A stretch of DNA of 64,000 nt, from positions 1-64,000 of IMG/VR virus record IMGVR_UViG_3300044633_000774; one strand, given 5' to 3'. Origin of the DNA: a virus. The notes beneath the pieces are model-generated. The model was not told the DNA's origin, ran no database searches, and was given only the letters and a program-made list of their open reading frames with translations. Below are positions 33,759-42,500 of the stretch, piece by piece (within the stretch, counting starts at the first letter, position 1; each line of letters begins with the position of its first letter). The position numbers and the translations under genes are program-made.

Positions 33759-34408
33759 TGCTAATAGACCCAATCATTGAGTATAATATAATTACTCATT
33801 GGTTAGGACAGCATGCTGGATTAACTACAACTCCTAAAAAATTTACTCGACGTCTGGGCAAGTTTCTCAATAAACGACATAAAATTAAACTTGACGTTGC
33901 CTACAGCACTGTGTTAGCCGCCGGCGACTTTACCATAGCGGCATTATATGATGTATGGCGTGATGAGCAAGGTGAGAAGCCTATTAGGTTTTCTTTGTTT
34001 ATTAATCATTCTTTAGACAGTAAATGGCTGATAACAGCTGCAATAGCTGATAAATTGGCATTAGAAATTATCGAAGCAGAGACCCACGAATATCAACATG
34101 CTTATCAATATCGCGCAAGAAACTATGGATTAGCTGCACCATATCGAAGTCTTGAGCAAGACCTCGAACTACATGATGATCAAGAATATTTAGGTCAGAT
34201 GGATGAAATAGATGCTTTCTCAGTAAACATAGCAGTTAGATTTTATCTTACCAAACAGCATACCAGTTTAGATTTAGACAATTACCGTAGAACATTTGGC
34301 GCGGACCATTGGATAGTGCGACGTCTGCTTAAAAAGATTACTAAACGTCTTGCTTATCTTGAGTCTTTAGATAATCACTGTACTTCAATAGAAACAAAGT
34401 CTGCATAG
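33758..34408 (+). CDS. Putative zinc metallopeptidase (HExxH)
   Basis: The 216-residue protein has ETHEYQHAYQYRARNYG with HEYQH at residues 110-114, a HExxH zinc motif. About 40 residues on, GQMDEIDAFSVNIA can give the third ligand, as in gluzincin-type peptidases. The N-terminal half is unrecognised and basic. It starts in the stop codon of the large structural gene, so it might process virion proteins. The 3' end overlaps the convergent gene by 68 bases. Confidence 0.5.
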   Translation: MLIDPIIEYNIITHWLGQHAGLTTTPKKFTRRLGKFLNKRHKIKLDVAYSTVLAAGDFTIAALYDVWRDEQGEKPIRFSLFINHSLDSKWLITAAIADKLALEIIEAETHEYQHAYQYRARNYGLAAPYRSLEQDLELHDDQEYLGQMDEIDAFSVNIAVRFYLTKQHTSLDLDNYRRTFGADHWIVRRLLKKITKRLAYLESLDNHCTSIETKSA

Positions 34409-34607
34409 CATCATCCCAAAAATCCAACCGAATAGTATGAGTCTTTTTCCAATCATCATGTGCATAATCTATATGCTCGCGTGCAGTAAATCCCAAAGTA
34501 TCACGTAGTCTCCAGCTGATTAGTAATGTAGTACGACCATGATCCTCTACGATCTTCTCTTGAAGTTTATGCCAATTGTCTAAACTTAGTGTGATTGTTT
34601 TAGCCAC
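34341..34607 (-). CDS. Small protein of the FLLK family, 88 aa
   Basis: It starts with GTG at 34607, overlapping the nucleotidase stop. It is the last gene of a minus-strand operon running from 37077. The product ends with a pattern, WDDAMQTLFLLKYS, that is shared with the small proteins at 36193 and 36650 (a short beta strand, then FLLK or FVLR). I regard these as a paralogous family of unknown function. Its last 68 bases overlap the end of the HExxH gene on the other strand. Confidence 0.6.
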   Translation of the reverse strand: MAKTITLSLDNWHKLQEKIVEDHGRTTLLISWRLRDTLGFTAREHIDYAHDDWKKTHTIRLDFWDDAMQTLFLLKYSDYLKTQDKQDV

Positions 34608-35094
34608 GTATTATTTCTTTCAATTTGTTGATAGTGTCGGTTACATCACCTTGAAACAGTATACCCTGCCCGCCTGCCCGGCACCAATCGTTAATATTGT
34701 CATCTCGATCGTCAATAAGAATGTCACCAGTCCTGCAGTGATGATGTTTGTCTTGACTATATGGTCCAAACCATACAGGAATATTAGGCCAACGTTCTTG
34801 TGCCCATAATACTTTATCTGAAAAGCACCAAGGCACATCATTAGCTCTGGGTATAGCAGTTAAAAATTTAACATCAGCAGCTAACTCTACACACGCATCA
34901 ACTAACGGATTGGCCCAAGGGCATATATCTAATTCATAGTAAAATCTTGGATTAGCGGCTATCTTAGACCAATCTTCTAATGGATACCTTTTGCCACCTG
35001 ATGTACTGTAGCCTACTACCTTTTTAGCATAAGCATCAAAGTCTGCTACCACTCCGTCCATATCTAAAAATATTGTATTATTTTGTAAAGACAT
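34600..35094 (-). CDS. HAD-family 5'(3')-nucleotidase
   Basis: The start at 35094 has GGGAGG upstream on the minus strand. The N-terminal FLDMDGVVADFD is the HAD nucleophile motif (Asp-x-Asp-x-x-x), VKFLTAIPR is motif II and ILIDDRDDNINDW is motif IV. The 164-residue length and motif style match deoxyribonucleotidases (NT5C type). It would dephosphorylate nucleotides during infection. Its start overlaps the end of the methyltransferase gene by 17 bases. Confidence 0.85.
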   Translation of the reverse strand: MSLQNNTIFLDMDGVVADFDAYAKKVVGYSTSGGKRYPLEDWSKIAANPRFYYELDICPWANPLVDACVELAADVKFLTAIPRANDVPWCFSDKVLWAQERWPNIPVWFGPYSQDKHHHCRTGDILIDDRDDNINDWCRAGGQGILFQGDVTDTINKLKEIIRG

Positions 35095-36202
35095 ATACTC
35101 CCTCCCATTTTTCACGCCCAGCAGTCTTATCGTTGCCTACACCTGGGCGAGTGTTAAGCATCATCTTAATCGTGCCCGAATGTTTAAAGCCTAACTTCTC
35201 GGCAGTAGCGATCCAACGTTCGCATACAAAGTATTCTTTATTACCATATGACTTGTAGTCTGCAATGTTAGTAGCAAACACACCGTCTGGGTTTAAGCCT
35301 TTGTAGATGTTCCGCATAGTGGGCACAACATAGCCCTCAAACCATTCATCTAATGTAGTATAACGAACCATGCACTGTGTTGGTTCATCACTGTACTTTT
35401 CTAGGTTAAAGTATGGCGGGCTACTAAACGCAAGGTCGACATCAACAGGTTCGTATTCTTCACTAACTGCCTGTGTAATTAATCCACGATTACCCACTGC
35501 TTGTTCTATTAACTCGCTCAAGTATGTTAAGTGCTTGACTGTTTCTGTGTTAGGATCGATACATTGGTAGTTATAACGCATGTTACTGGTTGTTATACCC
35601 AGCATGCGTCCGCCATAGCCCGCACTGTAGTCATAGACATTGCCCCATAGCACAGGGCATAAGTGTTCTACGATAGCACGTGCATTTAAACTCTTAAAGT
35701 TCTGTACATTCTCACCTGTGACTAACTCCAAAGCACGACGCAGTGCAGTTGGGCTAACTAGATTGTTACCTTCTCTGTATTCAAAGCATAAATTGATAGC
35801 ACGACGTAATTTTGCATCATTTAAGAAGCGATCTTTAAGACTATTACTGCCACGACCTTTGGGTTCGGCAGTCATCATATTTGGGAACAAGAATCTATTA
35901 ATACCCTGTCCTTGATTGTTGCCTAAGTTGATAACATTATTCTTAACACTATTTGTAACAGTCTCAGACAAATCTTTAATAGCAGCTATTAATCCTTCTT
36001 CTGTGTAATAAACAATCGGCGTAATGTTAATGCTACGATAGATGTCAAACACCTGCTGTACCGTTGCTTCTGGATCTTTAAGATACTGTTCTTTTGTATA
36101 GGTGTCTAATCGATCCTGCACTGATTCGTAGCAGGTAAACTGCGGTTGAGTTGCGTACTGCACTACTCCCCAAGTACGATGTAAATCTGTTATCATGCCC
36201 AC
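35078..36202 (-). CDS. DNA methyltransferase (SPPY type)
   Basis: The 374-residue protein has SSPPYF near residue 260 as catalytic motif IV of N6-adenine or N4-cytosine methyltransferases. VYDYSAGYGGRMLG near 195 is motif I (AdoMet binding). The order is motif I before motif IV. No restriction enzyme gene is next to it, so it looks like an orphan enzyme that protects phage DNA or changes gene control. The recognition sequence is unknown. Confidence 0.8.
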   Translation of the reverse strand: MGMITDLHRTWGVVQYATQPQFTCYESVQDRLDTYTKEQYLKDPEATVQQVFDIYRSINITPIVYYTEEGLIAAIKDLSETVTNSVKNNVINLGNNQGQGINRFLFPNMMTAEPKGRGSNSLKDRFLNDAKLRRAINLCFEYREGNNLVSPTALRRALELVTGENVQNFKSLNARAIVEHLCPVLWGNVYDYSAGYGGRMLGITTSNMRYNYQCIDPNTETVKHLTYLSELIEQAVGNRGLITQAVSEEYEPVDVDLAFSSPPYFNLEKYSDEPTQCMVRYTTLDEWFEGYVVPTMRNIYKGLNPDGVFATNIADYKSYGNKEYFVCERWIATAEKLGFKHSGTIKMMLNTRPGVGNDKTAGREKWEGVYVFTK

Positions 36203-36429
36203 CTCAAGACAAACAAAGTTACTTGTTCATCAGTTTCAAATTCCAAAGTCATACCCTGTTGGTGTAACCTGCCTCTAGGTAAATTATCATCCATCCACGC
36301 ATAGATCTCTGGTTCATGTTTTAGCCAATAACTAATATCAGCAATAACAAGATAGTGCCAAGGCATTTCGTCATCAAATGGACCCGAGGCGATAAACCTA
36401 CGTCCGTTAGCACCGTCTAGTAAACTCAT
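36193..36429 (-). CDS. Small protein of the FLLK family, 78 aa
   Basis: It is one of a chain of minus-strand genes overlapping by four to ten bases. The 78-residue product ends FETDEQVTLFVLRWA, like the ends of its relatives at 36650-36853 and 34341-34607. The middle has WHYLVIADISYWLKHEPEIYAW. Function unknown. Confidence 0.6.
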   Translation of the reverse strand: MSLLDGANGRRFIASGPFDDEMPWHYLVIADISYWLKHEPEIYAWMDDNLPRGRLHQQGMTLEFETDEQVTLFVLRWA

Positions 36430-36653
36430 TTAATAATATACCAATCAATTATCTCTAATACACGTTTACGATCTTTACACTCCCACAATTCTTGCCATTG
36501 CATATAACCAAGGTCACCATCATCTTCCATACTACGACTGATCTTGGGATAGGTGTTAATAACTGCCTGCCCGAGACGATAGTGTGGATTTTTAATTAAG
36601 TCAAATATGAACTCTTGTTCAAATTTCTCAAACTCCTGCATGGTTATTTTCAT
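36426..36653 (-). CDS. Unknown small protein, 75 aa
   Basis: It overlaps both neighbours by four bases (ATGA-type coupling). The product begins with FEKFEQEFIFDLIKNPHYRLGQAVIN and ends RVLEIIDWYIIK. It is helical and acidic and lacks the FLLK ending of its neighbours. Function unknown. Confidence 0.6.
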   Translation of the reverse strand: MKITMQEFEKFEQEFIFDLIKNPHYRLGQAVINTYPKISRSMEDDGDLGYMQWQELWECKDRKRVLEIIDWYIIK

Positions 36654-36853
36654 CTACTACTAAACTTTAACAAAAACATCGTGGCCCACTGCTCATTTTC
36701 TATTTCTATAACTCTATCAGGACTGTAATACCACCATCCATGTCCGCCTGTTTGATTATGTAGCACATACCTACGTGGGCCAACGTTATTCTCAAGCCAC
36801 TGCATACGCTGATCGATCTCAGGATAGGTTAATTGTTTAATGCTAATCTTCAT
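36650..36853 (-). CDS. Small protein of the FLLK family, 67 aa
   Basis: The 67-residue product has GPRRYVLHNQTGGHGWWYYS and ends IENEQWATMFLLKFSSR, the recurring ending of this operon. It is translationally coupled to both neighbours through four-base overlaps. Function unknown. Confidence 0.6.
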   Translation of the reverse strand: MKISIKQLTYPEIDQRMQWLENNVGPRRYVLHNQTGGHGWWYYSPDRVIEIENEQWATMFLLKFSSR

Positions 36854-37077
36854 TCGTGCTTCAAATAAAAGTATGTGATATATTCTTCTGCTTCAACGTG
36901 TTTACGTTCATCCCAGTGCCAAGTGCTATAGCTCATACGCTTAACACCCTTTCTATGGGCTAGTTCTTCTGCCATGTCGTTGACAAAGATATCCCAACGC
37001 ATATCGTCGGCGTGACTGTCATTATGCACAACACTCATTACTAAGTGCTTGCCTTCGTGTTCTAATAGGATTTTCAT
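36850..37077 (-). CDS. Unknown small protein, first gene of minus-strand operon
   Basis: The ATG at 37077 lies six bases after a TATAAT box, so the operon message should start at the start codon. The 75-residue product has HLVMSVVHNDSHADDMRWDIFVNDM and ends VEAEEYITYFYLKHE, a variant of the FLLK ending. Six genes follow in the same direction down to 34341. Confidence 0.6.
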   Translation of the reverse strand: MKILLEHEGKHLVMSVVHNDSHADDMRWDIFVNDMAEELAHRKGVKRMSYSTWHWDERKHVEAEEYITYFYLKHE

Positions 37078-37083
37078 ACTTGT

Positions 37084-37112
37084 ATTATATACTCATATTA
37101 CTCTAAAGTCAA
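37084..37112 (-). promoter_or_regulatory. Early-type promoter of the minus-strand operon
   Basis: On the minus strand TTGACT, 17 bases, TATAAT, then six bases and the ATG at 37077. It is back to back with the plus-strand promoter at 37126. Confidence 0.8.
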
Positions 37113-37125
37113 TAGAATATTTTGG

Positions 37126-37154
37126 TTGACTTTTTGGTCTAATGACTGTATAAT
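37126..37154 (+). promoter_or_regulatory. Early-type promoter (GACTG class)
   Basis: TTGACT, 17 bases ending in GACTG, then TATAAT. It drives the gene at 37187, which has GGAG. Confidence 0.85.
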
Positions 37155-37186
37155 AGCACTTATACACTAAAGCAATGGAGCACACT

Positions 37187-37582
37187 ATGACATATACATT
37201 TGATGAAAACCTAGTTAGCGACCTGCACAAAGATGCACGTGGTTCACGCCCAGATGAATACTTTTGGGAAGAATGGACCAACATTGATGCCGCAGGCAAA
37301 CAGTTGATTTGGGAACGTTTATTGGGTGAACTTGATGTTGCAGTCAAAGAAGAACAAACCCGTGAACAACAGGCAATCGCTAGTTTTGAAAAACATGTTA
37401 CTTCTTTAGAGTCAATTAGTAACTCACGTAAACAATCTATTAGATGGATTGTTGAAGGTTTGGCTCTTACAGACTCAGATAAAATGTACGGTGGTGATTA
37501 CATCTGCTACAAGTTAGGTCTACCATACAGTTATGCTAAAGAATTTGATGAAGTATTGCAGGAATTAGCACTTTTTGGTTGA
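37187..37582 (+). CDS. Unknown early protein, 131 aa
   Basis: The start at 37187 has GGAG seven bases upstream. The product is acidic and helical (RPDEYFWEEWTNIDAAGKQL, then VAVKEEQTREQQAIASFEK) and ends KEFDEVLQELALFG. It is transcribed alone from a near-consensus promoter, and another such promoter follows its stop. It is a likely early host-takeover gene with unknown function. Confidence 0.6.
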   Translation: MTYTFDENLVSDLHKDARGSRPDEYFWEEWTNIDAAGKQLIWERLLGELDVAVKEEQTREQQAIASFEKHVTSLESISNSRKQSIRWIVEGLALTDSDKMYGGDYICYKLGLPYSYAKEFDEVLQELALFG

Positions 37583-37607
37583 CATTTTGGTAAAATGACT
37601 GTATAAT
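37579..37607 (+). promoter_or_regulatory. Early-type promoter (GACTG class)
   Basis: TTGACA, 17 bases ending in GACTG, TATAAT. The TTGACA overlaps the stop of the preceding gene. The spacer is nearly identical to that of the promoter at 37126. Confidence 0.85.
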
Positions 37608-37640
37608 GCTATACATACACTAACAACACAGGAGCAATAA

Positions 37641-37913
37641 ATGAACGCTAAACAAATTACTACTGCTTTAATTCAAGGTACTTTTACCAGCGAAGAATTA
37701 GCCAGCATTATTGATGCTGTTAAGTATGCTCGTTTAAACTTAGGCAAAGCAACTAAACGTAGCTTGTCTGTTGGTGACAAAGTTCGTTTTGCTAGCTCAC
37801 GTAGCGGCCAAACAATCACAGGCACAGTGCGCAAACTTGCTATTAAAAATATTGTTGTAGATACTCCACTAGGTGCGTATCGTGTACCAGCTAGTATGTT
37901 GGAGGCAGTATAA
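37641..37913 (+). CDS. Unknown early protein with small beta domain, 90 aa
   Basis: GGAG precedes the ATG. The N-terminal half is helical (FTSEELASIIDAVKYARLNL). The C-terminal half, from LSVGDKVRFASSRSGQTITG to VVDTPLGAYRVPASML, looks like an SH3/KOW-type barrel, common in nucleic-acid or ribosome-binding proteins. The next gene starts in its stop codon. Confidence 0.6.
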   Translation: MNAKQITTALIQGTFTSEELASIIDAVKYARLNLGKATKRSLSVGDKVRFASSRSGQTITGTVRKLAIKNIVVDTPLGAYRVPASMLEAV

Positions 37914-38116
37914 TGAATATTGATGATATGATTATTACTAATAATATCAGTCAGGCAATCTTTGATGCTGACATTGCAATTCAAGGTGAGGACTCTGCTA
38001 TTACCAACTGCATCAATTGGTTGGAAGAGTTCGAGTTTAATAATGTTGAATTAGAAATGATGTCACAGGCTATTTTAGTAATTTTACGCGAACGCGATAA
38101 CAATAAGGAGAACTAA
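37913..38116 (+). CDS. Unknown acidic early protein, 67 aa
   Basis: It is coupled to the preceding gene by a one-base overlap. The 67 residues are acidic and helical (INWLEEFEFNNVELEMMSQ). AAGGAG near its end serves the following gene. Function unknown. Confidence 0.6.
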   Translation: MNIDDMIITNNISQAIFDADIAIQGEDSAITNCINWLEEFEFNNVELEMMSQAILVILRERDNNKEN

Positions 38117-38117
38117 T

Positions 38118-38291
38118 ATGGCAGGCAAAGCAACTTCGGTATACCTAACAGTATCAGTTAAAGAAACACACAAGACAGCATTCCATAAACAATTCTTTAA
38201 TATGACTGGGTTAAATCAATACGTTGCTACTGACGAATTTAAAGAAAAGTATCCTACTACTGAATTTTACATTACCAAAGAAACATATTGA
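38118..38291 (+). CDS. Unknown early protein, 57 aa
   Basis: AAGGAG precedes the ATG at 38118 at a good distance. The product of 57 residues begins MAGKATSVYLTVSVKETHK and ends TEFYITKETY, with a beta-helix-beta look. Its stop codon lies inside the TTGACT of the next promoter. Function unknown. Confidence 0.55.
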   Translation: MAGKATSVYLTVSVKETHKTAFHKQFFNMTGLNQYVATDEFKEKYPTTEFYITKETY

Positions 38292-38316
38292 CTTTTATTA
38301 AAAAGGACTGTATACT
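38288..38316 (+). promoter_or_regulatory. Early-type promoter (GACTG class)
   Basis: TTGACT, 17 bases ending in GACTG, TATACT. An ATG follows immediately at 38317, but it lies upstream of the expected transcription start. Confidence 0.75.
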
Positions 38317-38334
38317 ATGTTAAACACTAACACA

Positions 38335-38556
38335 ATGGAACAAGCAATGGTTAATACACTTTATTCGATGCAAAATGCTTTTGTAAAACGCAAGTTTGAC
38401 CCAACTAAGAAAGCAGACTTGGCAGTTTACAAACAGTTTATCACAACTGGTTCGTGGGGAGATACACCTTGCCCGTTTGAACTTGAATGGCCTGCGCTGA
38501 GTATCCCTGGTATGATTGAACGTAAGATTTCAGAATACGCAGTGCGTAATATATAA
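38335..38556 (+). CDS. Unknown early protein, about 73 aa
   Basis: The frame opens with an ATG at 38317 directly after the -10 box, which cannot be in a transcript starting about seven bases later. The ATG at 38335 (or 38347, after TGGAAC) is more likely. The product has FVKRKFDPTKKADLAVYKQF and ends ERKISEYAVRNI. It is followed by a strong terminator, so it closes the early block. Function unknown. Confidence 0.55.
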   Translation: MEQAMVNTLYSMQNAFVKRKFDPTKKADLAVYKQFITTGSWGDTPCPFELEWPALSIPGMIERKISEYAVRNI

Positions 38557-38584
38557 CTCGAGAAACCCTATTATTAACCTAACC

Positions 38585-38610
38585 AAAGGCTCTTCGGAGC
38601 CTTTTATTTT
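38585..38610 (+). terminator. Rho-independent terminator with TTCG loop
   Basis: AAAGGCTC and GAGCCTTT pair perfectly around a TTCG tetraloop, followed by TTATTTT. It ends the early gene block. Confidence 0.9.
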
Positions 38611-38613
38611 GAC

Positions 38614-38621
38614 TATAAATA
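38614..38621 (+). promoter_or_regulatory. Late-type promoter TATAAATA
   Basis: Perfect core directly after the terminator and 19 bases before the ATG at 38641; it opens the virion block. Confidence 0.7.
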
Positions 38622-38640
38622 TTAGTTTACGAGATATATT

Positions 38641-38919
38641 ATGGCAGCATATTCATTGTCAGCAACTTCAGTTAGTCAGCAGAGTCCTAAACTTAAAAAG
38701 GGCACAGTGCGAGTCTACGCCAGTGTCAGTATCTACTGGGTCGTAGGTGAAAATCCCGTGGCCAATAACAAGAACTGTGCAGTCCTACGTGCAGGTGAAA
38801 CTTTAGAGCTACGATTGCCAGTCAGATGCAGTTGTATAGCTGTATTAGCAGTCAACGAACCTGGTGCAGTCACAGTTGTAGAACACAATGGTGGTGCAAG
38901 AAGTAGTTGCAGCCTGTAA
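38641..38919 (+). CDS. Putative virion protein, 92 aa
   Basis: The 92-residue product is beta-rich (GTVRVYASVSIYWVVGENPV, then CIAVLAVNEPGAVTVVEHN). It has five cysteines, unusual for a phage cytoplasmic protein. It follows a perfect late promoter, which supports a virion role. No family is recognised. Confidence 0.55.
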   Translation: MAAYSLSATSVSQQSPKLKKGTVRVYASVSIYWVVGENPVANNKNCAVLRAGETLELRLPVRCSCIAVLAVNEPGAVTVVEHNGGARSSCSL

Positions 38920-38924
38920 AGGTA

Positions 38925-38932
38925 GCTAAATA
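38925..38932 (+). promoter_or_regulatory. Late-type promoter GCTAAATA
   Basis: Seventeen bases before the ATG at 38950, with AAAGAG between. Confidence 0.5.
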
Positions 38933-38949
38933 CACTAAAGAGAATAGTT

Positions 38950-39210
38950 ATGTCAGCAAACGGAATATCTACATTATTAACTAAACAGCTTAAACAAGAA
39001 AGCAAGCTCGACATTGCAGAAGCCAAACGTCAAGGCAAAATAGTAGCCATTGATGGCACAATTAGTGGGTCGGCCAATACTAGTCAGCCATTTTATCGTA
39101 CATTAAACACAGCCAATATCAGCATTTTGCCAACAAAATATGTAGGTAATGTTGTTGTTGATAACATCGTTGATGGCAATGTATTGATCACAGGCCGACC
39201 ATGGGAATAG
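38950..39210 (+). CDS. Putative virion protein, 86 aa
   Basis: The product has a helical N-terminus (LLTKQLKQESKLDIAEAKRQ) and a beta-rich C-terminus (NVVVDNIVDGNVLITGRPWE). It lies between two late-type promoters and before the fibre gene, so a tail or baseplate role is plausible. Family unknown. Confidence 0.55.
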   Translation: MSANGISTLLTKQLKQESKLDIAEAKRQGKIVAIDGTISGSANTSQPFYRTLNTANISILPTKYVGNVVVDNIVDGNVLITGRPWE

Positions 39211-39217
39211 ATAAATA
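39210..39217 (+). promoter_or_regulatory. Late-type promoter GATAAATA
   Basis: Six bases before the ATG at 39224; no ribosome-binding site. Confidence 0.5.
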
Positions 39218-39223
39218 CATATT

Positions 39224-39550
39224 ATGAAAACAGCAGAAATATTACGCAATATACTTAATTTATTAGATGCAGAAGAGCATGAAGCTCAACAGCAACCAGT
39301 GGTAGTAAACATCAATAATGGTGATACTGCACAAGACCAATCTACAGAAACTCCTGTGGCTGATAATGAATTGGGAGTTATGGTTCCGCCACTACAACAA
39401 AAAATTGAGTTGGCTAAAAAAGCACACGGAGTAGATTCAGTTTATGCTCCTGTCGACGATGAGGAACCAGATGAACTTGATATAATCAAACAAAACGCAG
39501 GGTTGTCGACTGCGATTGCAGCAGACGAAGATGAGCCACTAGAAGGCTAA
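39224..39550 (+). CDS. Putative internal head or assembly protein, 108 aa
   Basis: The product begins MKTAEILRNILNLLDAEEHE, similar in style to the capsid-targeting-like N-termini elsewhere in the window. It is strongly acidic and low complexity thereafter, with VDDEEPDELDIIKQ and EDEPLEG. AAGGAG near its end serves the fibre gene. Role inferred from build and position. Confidence 0.5.
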   Translation: MKTAEILRNILNLLDAEEHEAQQQPVVVNINNGDTAQDQSTETPVADNELGVMVPPLQQKIELAKKAHGVDSVYAPVDDEEPDELDIIKQNAGLSTAIAADEDEPLEG

Positions 39551-39561
39551 GGAGAAATTCC

Positions 39562-42500
39562 GTGGCTTTCACGCAAGATTTATTCACAAGTAGACGCAAC
39601 CAAGATGATGGTACCACTCGTATCGGAGAAACCGATCGTCTTTGGTACGATAGTACTACACAAACAATTAGAATCAGCGATGGCACAACGCCTGGTGGTA
39701 TTATTATTGCCGGTGAAGGAGTCAGCGGTAATTACAGCAACTCTAATGTAGCTTCTTACCTAACAGTTAATAACATTGGTCCTTATAGTAATGTTAATGT
39801 TGCTAACTATCTAAACACAACGTCAATCACTGGTAATTTAAACCTAGGCAATTTGTACATCACAGATGAAACCATTGGCGGCAAGATAGCGGATCGTGAT
39901 ATAACTTTACTACCAGCAGGTAGTGGATTTGTATCAGTTCCAAATCTTAAATTGCCCGTTGGTAGTTTAGTTCAACAATCTGCTAGTATTGAAGTTATCG
40001 TAGATAACTTAATATTAGATTATGTGGTTGATTATAGCACTAGCGAAAGTGATAATTTAGCAGCGGGTGATTATGGTCTGCCAAATGGTATTTCGGGAAC
40101 AGGCACAGGATGGTGCGTGTATCAATTTTCAACCAATCCCCTTCCTCAGCTCGAATCTGAAGATGTTATATCTGGAGTTAATGTACCTGCCTACAGCAAT
40201 ATATTATATGTTGGCGTAGGTATGTATGCTAATATTATTATTACCGATAAGACCATTCCTTTTTCAGTGCCGATGATTCTACCAACTCCCGGTGAAACCA
40301 TATACACAGTCCGTCCGATAGTTAATGCTAGTATGACAATAGCCACAGCAGTTAGTACTGATATTTCATTATCGGTTGGAGCAAACGCCAGGGTTATTAC
40401 TCACGGTACAATTTCTCCGATAGAAAATGACATATATGACTTAGGCACACCAACTAAACGTTTTAAACGACTATGGATGGGTGCGGGCTCTATATTTGTA
40501 CAAGATGAAACATTGGGCATTGATTTACGATTGACAGCAATTGATGGCGACTTTGTTATTGCTGGCGGAGCAGGATTAGTTGTTGGTCAATTCACTTTAC
40601 ACGATAATACCATTAAAATTACTGATCCTACCAGAGATATTGTCATTGGTATACCAACTGCTACAGGCAATATAGTATTCAATAGACCTATTCAAGTAAT
40701 AAGTGGTGAGACAGGTAATCCATCATTTGGGGTTAACCGTGATGGTATGACCACTATTAGTATACCTGATCTCGCAATTGGTAAAACGGCATTGAGTATT
40801 ACTGCTGATACCAACAGTGAGACCTACGCTGTGCCACAAATAGCAGGTGGTAGTTTAGTACACGTCACTAATAAACATAATATTCCACCATTGCTTACAT
40901 TTGATAGTTTTGGAGATTATGCTCCTTTACCAGTCAGTCTTATTGGTCGTAGATTCCGTGGCACTATTGCCGCACCAGCAGTCTTGCAAGCAGGTGATAA
41001 TATATTAACTATAACTGCTGCTGGCTATGCGAATGCTACTACCCCAACAGGATTACCTACTACATCAAGTGCTAGAATGTTGTTCGTTGCAGATGAAACA
41101 TTCAACGCTACTTCTCAAGCAGGGCATATTGAAATATTCAGTCAAAAAATAGGCGGGACTGGAGTAGAATATAAAGGATTAATGCTAAGTCATGGTGGTC
41201 TAGTTATACCTAGTGTCGCACAAGGTGGAACTGGATTGGGTGGTATTACATTTGCCGATGATTCATTCCAGGATACAGCATGGGTTCCCAGTGACAATGT
41301 AAATAAAATCACCACTGGTGTAGGATTCCAAAATCCGGGTAGTTACTATGGTAATGTTAGTTTAGATACCTCGGATGTACACACTCTGGCCAGTGACAGC
41401 TACAGCCTAACCATTACAGACACTGGCAGCAATAATCTACGCTTACAACTAGCACAAGAAATTGCTGCCAACTCAAGTCCAACATTCAGTAACGTTACTG
41501 TAAACAATATGAATGTTTTGGGTAATTTAACTTATAATACTAGTGCTACAGTATTTGGTAAGATTTTATACCTAGCCAACAACTCAACATCAAGCACAGA
41601 AATCAACGGCGGCGGCATTGTTCTTGGCAATGTCTTAGAAAGCTATCGTCGCAGCTTACTCTATAGTACTACTGGTGTTCATGGCGACTACTGGTACACA
41701 GACGCAACCACTGGATTTCAAACTGAACACATAATGACCACAGATGCCTGGATAACTGGTAATATTGATATTGCTGGCACAGGACGATTTGGCGGATTCT
41801 ATACAGGCTACAATTTCCCTGACGCTAGTATACAAGCATTTGACAGTATTAACAGCTACGCACAGATTGTCCACCAAAACCTAAGCCCTGGAACTGTTGC
41901 CAGCACTGATTTCATCGCCACTAGCAACAATGGAAGCGACACAGAATTCTATGTGGACATGGGCATCAATGGCAGTAACTTTGACAATACTAATCCCATT
42001 AACAGTCTAGGCACCAGCACTAACAAGAATGATGCTTACCTGTACATACAAGGAAATCTCAGCAACACCAGTGCACCTGGTGGTAACCTAACCATTGGTA
42101 CCAACACTCCGGGGCGCACTGTTAAGTTTATTGCCGGTGGCGGAGCAGCCAATGATGTTATAGCTACATTTAGTAATACTAGTTTAACCACATCCGTTCA
42201 AATTATATCAACTGTTGCTACTGGTACAGCACCTTTAGTTATTGCCAGCACTACCAAAGTTAATAACCTGTACGCCAATCGTGCTAGCTATGCTGATCGT
42301 CTAAATCCAGGTGCTACTATTAATGGCACCTTATTTGATGGTGTCACTAACATTGAGATCGGTGCCAACGCTAGTCTACTAACAGGCACTTACTTGAATT
42401 CCACAGTCATAGGCAGTAGTTTAACCACAGTGGGTAATTTAGTAAACTTAAATGTCACAGGTAATGTCACAGCCAACTATGTTCGTACAACTAGCCACGG

